From contig JAKABE010000209.1 in assembly GCA_021801945.1 (NCBI GenBank), positions 1 to 6,224 on the forward strand: 6,224 nucleotides of DNA, written 5' to 3'. The translations under genes were made by a program, and so were the position numbers. The notes under the pieces were generated by a model, which searched no databases, was not told where the DNA came from, and worked only from the letters and a program-made list of their open reading frames with translations. This stretch comes from Acidobacteriota bacterium (GTDB lineage: Bacteria > Acidobacteriota > Terriglobia > Terriglobales > Acidobacteriaceae). Below, piece after piece: positions 1-6,224 of the stretch (within the stretch, counting starts at the first letter, position 1; each line of letters begins with the position of its first letter).

Positions 1-1
1 G

Positions 2-1243
2 GCGTTGGCGATCCTCAATCCCAACCAGCCCGGCTGCCCTTATCCGGAAAAGGCGCTCTGTGGAGCGGCCATCGCGCTCAAGCTGGCCCAGGCGCTTCTG
101 GAGCGGCGCGATCCCCTTCGCACGCGCGAAAAAACCCTGCCCAGCTTTCTCAAGCTGGCAGCCATCGCCACCATTGCCGACGCCGTTCCCCTGCATGGCG
201 AGAATCGTGTCATCGCAGCCATCGGCCTGCGCGAGCTGCGCCGCCCGGTGAGCGCTGGCCTGCGCGCCCTGTTTGCCGCCGCCGCGCTTGATCCCGCCAC
301 AAAGCAGCTTACCGGTTTCGATGTCGCCTTCCGTCTGGCCCCCCGCATCAACGCCGCCGGGCGCATGGACGTCGCCTCAGACGTGATCGAGCTCCTTTCC
401 ACCCGCGATGTGCCGCGTGCAGCGGAACTGGCGAACAAATTGGAACGGCTCAATCGCGAACGCCGCGATACCGAAGCCACGGCCCTTGCCTCCATTGAAG
501 CCCGCCTGGACCGAGACGCGGAACTCGCCGCTGAACGTCTGCTGGTAGTGGACGGGGACGGCTGGCATCGCGGTGTCATCGGCATTCTGGCCTCGCGCCT
601 GGTCGAGCGCACGGCCAAGCCGGCCATTGTGGTCAGCGTCGAGGACGGCGTCGCTCAAGGCTCCGGCCGCTCCGTGGACGGCTTTGCCCTGCTCGACGCC
701 ATTGAAGGCTGCGCCGACCTCTTCACCCGCTTCGGCGGACATGCCTTCGCTGTGGGTTTTGCCATGCCCGCCGAACGGCTGCCAGAGCTCAAGCGCCGCC
801 TCCGTCTCTATGCCGAAGAACACTTGGCCGCCCGCGAGCCCGAGCGCCTGCTTCGCATTCATGCCGAGCTGCCCCTGGACCGCATCACGCCGGTCCTCGT
901 TGGATGGCTGCGCAAGCTTGAACCGCTGGGCCATGGCAACCCGGAGCCGGTCTTCATCGCCCGCCGCGCGCGTTTGCTCTCGTCGCCGCGTGTGATGAAA
1001 GAACGCCACATCCGCCTGGAACTGGCGCGCTCCGCGTCTTCACCCTTGGAAGAGACTCCGGTTCTGCCCGGCTCCAGCGGTGCCATCCGCGCTCTGGGCT
1101 GGAGTCTGGCCGGGCGTGCAGCCGAACTGGAACTTGCCGAGGGTAGTCAAATTGATCTTGCTTACCGTATCCGCGAGAATACAAACGCGGAATACGGCGG
1201 CCTGGAAGTCGAAATCCTCGGCATGAAAGCGGCGGACGCCTGA
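2..1243 (+). CDS. recJ: Single-stranded-DNA-specific exonuclease RecJ, 5'-truncated by the window edge
   Basis: RecJ is a cytoplasmic Mn/Mg-dependent 5'-to-3' exonuclease on single-stranded DNA, used in RecFOR recombination, mismatch repair and base-excision repair. The frame is open from base 2 and reads ALAILNPNQPGCPYP, the segment that in RecJ follows the DHH motif, so the TTG at position 5 is not a start. The upstream DHH catalytic motifs are outside the window. About 413 codons are present, against a usual 560-600. Numbering from that TTG: ATIADAVPLHGENR (55-68) and PRINAAGRM (113-121) are late DHH-domain motifs. The DHHA1 domain follows, with GWHRGVIGILASRL (186-199), GSGRSVDGF (219-227) and FGGHAFAVGF (243-252). 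The C-terminal OB-fold spans about 285-408, including LEPLGHGNPEPVF (305-317). It ends with TGA at 1241-1243, six bases before a strong hairpin. No disruption is visible. Identification is firm; the missing N-terminus is simply not shown. Confidence 0.96.
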   Translation, partial: ALAILNPNQPGCPYPEKALCGAAIALKLAQALLERRDPLRTREKTLPSFLKLAAIATIADAVPLHGENRVIAAIGLRELRRPVSAGLRALFAAAALDPATKQLTGFDVAFRLAPRINAAGRMDVASDVIELLSTRDVPRAAELANKLERLNRERRDTEATALASIEARLDRDAELAAERLLVVDGDGWHRGVIGILASRLVERTAKPAIVVSVEDGVAQGSGRSVDGFALLDAIEGCADLFTRFGGHAFAVGFAMPAERLPELKRRLRLYAEEHLAAREPERLLRIHAELPLDRITPVLVGWLRKLEPLGHGNPEPVFIARRARLLSSPRVMKERHIRLELARSASSPLEETPVLPGSSGAIRALGWSLAGRAAELELAEGSQIDLAYRIRENTNAEYGGLEVEILGMKAADA

Positions 1244-1249
1244 GATAAC

Positions 1250-1275
1250 AAGGCCCACGGCGCACCGTGGGCCTT
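1250..1275. terminator. Perfect stem-loop between convergent genes, probable bidirectional terminator
   Basis: AAGGCCCACGG (1250-1260) and CCGTGGGCCTT (1265-1275) form a perfect 11-bp stem with a 4-base loop. It starts 6 bases after the recJ stop and lies 27 bases past the stop of the opposing WXPGXW-repeat gene. On the minus strand the stem is followed by a moderately T-rich stretch (TTGTTATCT), which suits the repeat-protein gene best. On the plus strand there is no T-run after the stem, so termination of recJ there is less certain. Confidence 0.75.
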
Positions 1276-1302
1276 GCCAGTTCACGGCGGGAATTGACCT
1301 GC

Positions 1303-2265
1303 TCACCGGTTTCTTCCATGCGATTCACCCCTCGGTCCGCCACGGTTTTCAGAACGAGGCTGCGGGCGGGCGCCTCTTGGGGAACGTTCCTGCCGACCAT
1401 ATTCCTGCTGCGGACGCGATTGAGGCTGCGCCCTGTACTGTGGCTGCCGGCTCTGCTCTTGTGGACGGTATTGCTGTTGCGGACGGAACCCCTGCTGCGG
1501 CTGTTGACGAAATTCCTGCCGTTGCTGTGGCTGGTTCATCGGTCGTCCTTCAAAACCAGGACGGAACTCCCGCCCAACTGGCCGCTGGCCAACCATGTTC
1601 TGCGGGCGCCCGTGATTGTTGCGGAAGTAGGCGTTCCGGTCACGAATCGCCGCATTCATTCGCTGGGTCTGGAATGATGTCGGTCCCATGTGCCGTTCCC
1701 GTCCGGCCGCGAGCTCTGCCCGATTGGGAGCGTGTCGAATCCCGCCCGGCCCGCCACTAAATGCCACACGGCTGTTCCGCGCTACGGTGTAGCGATTCAC
1801 GATAGACCGGTCCACATAAGTGTTGTGGATGTACCGCGTGTCCACGCGCATCACCGCCCGGTTGTAGTTGAAGATGCCGCCCTGCCACATGCCGCCCACA
1901 AAACCAATGCCGAAGTAGCCGAAACCGTAGTTCACGCCGCCGTAATAGCCCACGTGGCGGCCCCAGTAACCCGGATGCCAGATGTAGAGTCCGCTGGACC
2001 AGCCCCAATAACCAGGCGTCCACAATGCGCCCACATAAGGCGCCGGCACCCACTCACCAGGAACCCAGTAGTATCCATCCGGCCCGTAAGCCCAGTAACC
2101 GGGAGCCCACATCAACCCTGGCTGGGGACAAGGAGGTTGCACGTAAATGGGCAACGGCGGCGGCGCATACCCCACGCTGATGAAGACCACCGCGTACGAG
2201 GACGCCGGGATCGAGAAGACAAGCAGCGCCAGCAACATCAGGCGCACAGAGCGAAGGATTCGCAT
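1303..2265 (-). CDS. Secreted WXPGXW-repeat protein with Gln/Arg/Pro-rich C-terminus
   Basis: A 320-residue protein of unknown function in the YXWGXW / WXXGXW repeat family, commonly annotated as hypothetical in Acidobacteriota and Proteobacteria. Residues 1-25 form a Sec signal peptide: basic MRILRSVR, a hydrophobic core, and a likely cleavage after SYA. A short Pro-rich stretch (APPPLP) leads into four perfect motifs: WAPGYW (53-58), WVPGEW (67-72), WTPGYW (82-87) and WHPGYW (96-101). A Gly/Tyr-rich region follows (102-135), then a polar middle, then a basic Gln/Pro/Arg-rich tail (about 245-310) that looks disordered. The ATG at 2265 is preceded by AGGAGG with 7 bases of spacing, so the start is secure. 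It is convergent with recJ, has a probable terminator at its end, and is separated by 276 bp from rel upstream on the same strand. It probably acts outside the cytoplasmic membrane; a structural or surface-binding role is only a guess. Confidence 0.9.
   Translation of the reverse strand: MRILRSVRLMLLALLVFSIPASSYAVVFISVGYAPPPLPIYVQPPCPQPGLMWAPGYWAYGPDGYYWVPGEWVPAPYVGALWTPGYWGWSSGLYIWHPGYWGRHVGYYGGVNYGFGYFGIGFVGGMWQGGIFNYNRAVMRVDTRYIHNTYVDRSIVNRYTVARNSRVAFSGGPGGIRHAPNRAELAAGRERHMGPTSFQTQRMNAAIRDRNAYFRNNHGRPQNMVGQRPVGREFRPGFEGRPMNQPQQRQEFRQQPQQGFRPQQQYRPQEQSRQPQYRAQPQSRPQQEYGRQERSPRGARPQPRSENRGGPRGESHGRNR
1351..1533 (-). repeat. Low-complexity Gln/Pro/Arg-rich coding tract
   Basis: Residues about 245-305 of the secreted protein consist mostly of Q, R, P, Y and E in irregular short units such as QQPQQGFRPQQQYRPQ. 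The DNA is a degenerate series of CTG/TTG/CGG-type triplets on the plus strand. Units are not identical, so this is a compositionally biased region and not a clean tandem array. It is probably disordered and positively charged, so it could bind anionic polymers; that is inference. Confidence 0.6.
1963..2109 (-). repeat. Four-copy WXPGXW protein repeat
   Basis: Within the secreted protein, four W-x-P-G-x-W motifs begin at residues 53, 67, 82 and 96, giving a period of 14-15 residues. Every copy keeps both tryptophans, the proline and the glycine. The regular spacing suggests a repeated beta-hairpin or similar aromatic-rich unit. The next tryptophan (residue 127, in MWQGG) breaks the pattern. 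Confidence 0.85.
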
Positions 2266-2272
2266 CAGAAAA

Positions 2273-2278
2273 CCTCCT
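2273..2278 (-). promoter_or_regulatory. Shine-Dalgarno sequence of the WXPGXW-repeat gene
   Basis: AGGAGG on the minus strand, 7 bases before the ATG at 2265. It is a near-perfect complement to the 16S rRNA 3' end and fixes the start codon. It implies efficient translation. Confidence 0.85.
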
Positions 2279-2282
2279 GGCT

Positions 2283-2299
2283 AATTTCCTACAGAAATT
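2283..2299. promoter_or_regulatory. Inverted repeat AATTTC-N5-GAAATT upstream of the repeat-protein gene
   Basis: Two perfect 6-base arms (2283-2288 and 2294-2299) around a 5-base centre lie 17 bases before the start codon and just upstream of the Shine-Dalgarno sequence. The AT-rich dyad contrasts with the GC-rich surroundings. It could be an operator for a dimeric repressor or a small 5'-UTR hairpin. No regulator is identified, so the role is inference. Confidence 0.35.
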
Positions 2300-2409
2300 G
2301 CCTGCAACGCTGCGCGTTCAGTCATTGCCAAATGAAACCCTCCCGGCGCTAGGAAGTTGCTTCCCAAAGACGCTCCCTGGCGGCTTTCTCGCGGCCGTGC
2401 ACCGCTTGC

Positions 2410-2421
2410 GTCTTTAAAGAC
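2410..2421. repeat. 12-bp perfect palindrome GTCTTTAAAGAC
   Basis: A gapless 12-base palindrome in the gap between rel and the repeat-protein gene. Such a dyad could be a regulator binding site, but it is about 145 bases from the nearest start codon and no second copy was noticed in the window. Confidence 0.3.
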
Positions 2422-2520
2422 AGACCGTTGCCTATTGCCGTTCCAAGTCCGGATGTTCTTTTGTACGTAATGGTAACGCGGTTGGGAGACTTCCTCTCGT
2501 CTCGCGCACGCTTTCGGCGG

Positions 2521-2533
2521 GCCGGGTTCCGGC
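2521..2533. other. Small GC hairpin just past the rel stop codon
   Basis: GCCGG-GTT-CCGGC forms a 5-bp stem with a 3-base loop, starting 8 bases after the rel stop on the minus strand. A second weak stem, GAGAC-N8-GTCTC, lies at 2486-2503. Neither is followed by a T-run, so they are only weak candidates for the rel transcript end. Confidence 0.25.
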
Positions 2534-2541
2534 TTATGCCA

Positions 2542-4851
<2,310 letters not shown>

Positions 4852-4856
4852 GCTTC

Positions 4857-4862
4857 ATTATA
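4857..4862 (-). promoter_or_regulatory. Consensus -10 box (TATAAT) of the rel promoter
   Basis: The minus strand reads TATAAT, a perfect sigma-70 -10 hexamer, ending 5 bases before the first rel ATG. The expected transcription start is therefore about at that ATG. No good -35 lies at 16-18 bases; TTGATG is found with a 20-base spacer, which is long. The AT-rich hexamer stands out from the GC-rich background. Housekeeping-type transcription of rel is inferred. Confidence 0.55.
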
Positions 4863-4936
4863 GGCTGCTTGTGTTTGCGGAGCATCAATGATTGCCTCCC
4901 TGCCGTCTTCAGATCGCCAACAGAACCGTGGCCATC

Positions 4937-4968
4937 GCATTCCTGAAGCTCACCTGCCGGAGGAATGC
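4937..4968. other. 8-bp stem-loop between the anti-sigma gene and rel
   Basis: GCATTCCT (4937-4944) and AGGAATGC (4961-4968) are perfect inverted arms around a 16-base loop. A further GTG/CAC pairing just outside is possible with a bulge on one side. It lies 18 bases past the anti-sigma stop on the minus strand. No T-run follows, so it may protect an mRNA 3' end or partly terminate; its function is not shown. Confidence 0.35.
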
Positions 4969-4986
4969 CACGCGACCCCAGTCCCG

Positions 4987-5994
4987 TCAAATCAAGCGGC
5001 GAAGATCGATTGGTCTTTCCGCAGAGAGGGGGTTCAACGCGCCGGCCACTGCTTTCCCGCCGGCGGCACTGAGTCTGCCGTCCGTTCGTGGGCGAAAGGT
5101 AGCATTCCTACGCGTGATCTGAACAGTCTCGATGAACACGATCGCGCTTATGGACTGGGGAAGAAAAGGAGTTTTAACCCTCCGCGGGTGCGACGGAGCC
5201 TCCCGAACGTACTTCTCGTAGGCAGCGATCCAGTTTGTGGCAATCGCCCTTTGGGCTGCAGACAAGCCGAGCTGATGCGCGCAAACCAGCTCATGAAGGC
5301 GCTCCTCCAAAATATCTTTTGTGCGGGCATTCCACGTGCTGACGTAGTAGGGTTCGGGCCATAGGTTCCGGATGTTGTCCTCGCCTCCCAGCCCTGGAGT
5401 TATCAGATAGTCCACCTCGTATTGATTGGCTTCCGCGAGTGGAATGCCATATTCTGCAAAGACTCTTTCTCGTAACTGCGGCGAGACCGCCTTCACCACC
5501 TCTTCCTGCGATAAGGAGCAAACCCTTCCGAGCGACGCCTGCCGCGCGGCCCCCGGCGTGAGAGCCTGGTTGGGCAGAACGCCCTGATCTGCCGCCATGA
5601 ATGGCTGCTCCGCGCCCTTCCGCGCGGAATGACCAAAGACCAGTACCCCGGCAATCACCATTACGGCCGCGAGGGCTGCCCCGCCGAGCGCAACCGCCGG
5701 CCAAGCCGCGGAAACGTGACTCAGCGAGAAGCAGCGCGCCCTGGCCGACCGCAATTCCGCCAGCCTGCCTCGCAGCGCGGCCCGAGCCCCCGCGATTGAA
5801 GGCAGCGCGGGATCGAGACTGGTTCTTTCTGCCCGCTGGAGCTCAATCAGGACGTTCTCCATCTGTGCCGCCTTGGTCCTGCAAAGCGCGCAAGTTTCCA
5901 GATGGCTCCGCGCCCCGTGCGCGCGCCTTCCCGGCTCGGCCTCCATGGCCAGCAGCAACTCGTCGTCGGATGGGTGTTGCCCGTGATTTCGCAT
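4987..5994 (-). CDS. Membrane anti-sigma factor with HxxxCxxC zinc motif and degenerate HNH-like outer domain
   Basis: Predicted to bind and inhibit the ECF sigma factor encoded just upstream. The frame is open back to 6201, but I place the start at the ATG at 5994: it lies 4 bases after the sigma stop, has GGGGGT 7 bases before it, and the extra N-terminal codons are an off-frame reading of sigma region 4. The product is 335 residues. Residues 7-38 carry the zinc-binding anti-sigma pattern H7...H31-x3-C35-x2-C38 (HLETCALC). An Arg-rich stretch precedes one transmembrane helix at about 98-120, giving a cytoplasmic N-terminus. Residues about 155-262 resemble an HNH (beta-beta-alpha-metal) domain: YEVDYLITPGLGG (192-204), then NLWPEPY (210-216) and WNARTKD (221-227). 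The histidine positions of the fold hold Y196 and R224, so nuclease activity is unlikely. C159 and C238 flank the domain and could form a disulfide. The last ~65 residues look unrelated to the domain and may come from a frameshift. Confidence 0.82.
   Translation of the reverse strand: MRNHGQHPSDDELLLAMEAEPGRRAHGARSHLETCALCRTKAAQMENVLIELQRAERTSLDPALPSIAGARAALRGRLAELRSARARCFSLSHVSAAWPAVALGGAALAAVMVIAGVLVFGHSARKGAEQPFMAADQGVLPNQALTPGAARQASLGRVCSLSQEEVVKAVSPQLRERVFAEYGIPLAEANQYEVDYLITPGLGGEDNIRNLWPEPYYVSTWNARTKDILEERLHELVCAHQLGLSAAQRAIATNWIAAYEKYVREAPSHPRRVKTPFLPQSISAIVFIETVQITRRNATFRPRTDGRLSAAGGKAVAGALNPLSAERPIDLRRLI
5209..5532 (-). other. HNH-like extracytoplasmic domain of the anti-sigma factor
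   Basis: This segment encodes residues 155-262 of the anti-sigma factor. The order D-[H]-hydrophobic-P-x-x-x-GG-x(5)-N-L followed by x-K is the arrangement seen in HNH nucleases. Here the sequence is D195-Y196-L-I-T-P, G203-G204, N210-L211, and K226. From memory, stand-alone secreted proteins share YEVDHLIPLELGG, NLWPEPY and a closing IA.DW..AY block (here IATNWIAAYEKY, 251-262). No profile search was run. Confidence 0.6.
5635..5703 (-). other. Transmembrane segment of the anti-sigma factor
   Basis: Residues about 98-120 (roughly WPAVALGG to VLVFG) are an uninterrupted hydrophobic stretch of A, V, L, I, G and M with no charge. Six arginines in the 20 residues before residue 90 fit the positive-inside rule, placing the zinc motif in the cytoplasm and the HNH-like domain outside. 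Confidence 0.8.
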
Positions 5995-5998
5995 CGTG

Positions 5999-6223
5999 CT
6001 ACCCCCGATCGGCGCGGGCCAGTTTGCCCAGCGACCGCGCCAGAGACATCGATACGCTTCCCAGTGAGATTCCCAGTGCCCGTGCGATCTCTCGGTAGCG
6101 TAGGCCCTCCGCCCGCATGAGGAGACAGCTCTGATCCACATCGGGCAACGCGTGGACAACCGCGAGCAGCCGCCGTTGCCGTTGCGCCGCGGAGCAGGCA
6201 TCCTCCGGGTTCGGCCCCGAATC
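5999..6223 (-). CDS. ECF-type RNA polymerase sigma factor, C-terminal region 4 only (cut by window edge)
   Basis: The last 74 codons of a sigma-70 family protein, running to TAG at 5999-6001; the start lies beyond the window. The frame reads DSGPNPED at the edge, then LLAVVHALPDVDQSCLLMR and the helix-turn-helix LRYREIARALGISLGSVSMS (residues 41-60 of the fragment), ending LARSLGKLARADRG. This is sigma region 4.2, which contacts the -35 element. The pattern ALPD...LLMRAEGLRYREIARALGIS is typical of ECF factors. Instead of the common GTVKSR that opens the recognition helix it has GSVSMS, a variant I associate with Acidobacteriota ECF groups. The stop precedes the anti-sigma ATG by 4 bases, so the two genes are almost certainly cotranscribed and translationally coupled. 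Regions 2 and the promoter cannot be seen, so the ECF group is not assigned. Confidence 0.88.
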   Translation of the reverse strand, partial: DSGPNPEDACSAAQRQRRLLAVVHALPDVDQSCLLMRAEGLRYREIARALGISLGSVSMSLARSLGKLARADRG

Positions 6224-6224
6224 G

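Larger units (their letters stand above)
2266..2541. other. Intergenic region between rel and the WXPGXW-repeat gene
   Basis: This 276-bp gap must hold the end of the rel transcript and probably the promoter of the repeat-protein gene. I see the ribosome binding site AGGAGG (2273-2278), an inverted repeat at 2283-2299, a palindrome at 2410-2421, and small GC-rich hairpins near the rel end. On the minus strand TTGGCA (2326-2331) resembles a -35 box, but no acceptable -10 lies at 17-18 bases. No convincing gene and no T-tailed terminator were found. A 76-codon minus-strand frame (2349-2579, TTG start) overlaps the rel end and looks spurious. Confidence 0.6.

Noticed and set aside
377..1009. 210-codon minus-strand frame opposite recJ
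   Set aside because: Antisense shadow of conserved recJ DHHA1/OB-fold sequence.
2303..2331. TTGGCA as a -35 box for the repeat-protein gene
   Set aside because: At 17 or 18 bases downstream the hexamers are GTTGCA and TTGCAG, which do not resemble TATAAT.
1690..2352. 220-codon plus-strand frame opposite the WXPGXW-repeat gene
   Set aside because: The minus-strand gene has a signal peptide, a strong ribosome binding site and family motifs; the antisense frame has none of these.
2410..2445. Possible ECF promoter (GGAAC then GTCT) on the minus strand
   Set aside because: GGAAC is present, but GTCT occurs at 14 and 18 bases instead of the usual 16-17, and the sigma factor's own promoter is outside the window, so it cannot be compared.
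4886..4894. CAATGATTG short palindrome upstream of rel
   Set aside because: Arms of four bases are too short to be meaningful.
4888..5364. 158-codon plus-strand frame over the rel/anti-sigma gap
   Set aside because: No ribosome binding site or motif, and most of it is antisense to the anti-sigma coding region.

Overview
The window is a GC-rich bacterial chromosomal segment with no mobile element, tRNA, rRNA or CRISPR array that I can see. The gene content suggests an Acidobacteriota-type organism: a secreted WXPGXW-repeat protein with a Gln/Arg-rich tail, and an ECF sigma factor paired with an HxxxCxxC membrane anti-sigma factor carrying an unusual C-terminal domain. That assignment rests on recalled family resemblance, not on a marker gene.

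Layout from left to right. (1) Positions 2-1243 (+) are the 3' three-quarters of recJ, the single-strand DNA exonuclease; its 5' end lies outside the window. (2) A perfect 11-bp inverted repeat at 1250-1275 sits between recJ and the convergent gene and probably ends transcription from both sides. (3) Positions 1303-2265 (-) encode a secreted protein with four evenly spaced WXPGXW motifs. (4) A 276-bp non-coding gap (2266-2541) holds two short palindromes. (5) Positions 2542-4851 (-) encode a full-length bifunctional Rel/SpoT-type (p)ppGpp synthetase/hydrolase with both active sites intact. A consensus -10 box (TATAAT) lies only 5 bases before its first ATG. (6) A 135-bp gap (4852-4986) contains that promoter and an 8-bp stem-loop. 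(7) Positions 4987-5994 (-) encode a single-pass membrane anti-sigma factor whose outer part resembles an HNH-nuclease fold lacking its catalytic histidines. (8) Positions 5999-6223 (-) are the C-terminal region 4 of an ECF sigma factor, cut by the window edge and ending 4 bases before the anti-sigma start.

How the genes fit together. The sigma and anti-sigma genes form a typical two-gene signalling operon: the membrane protein would hold the sigma factor until an envelope signal releases it. Directly downstream on the same strand is the alarmone enzyme, which has its own promoter but could also receive read-through from the sigma operon. recJ and the repeat protein look like independent neighbours. 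The most unusual item is the anti-sigma factor with its degenerate HNH-like outer domain.
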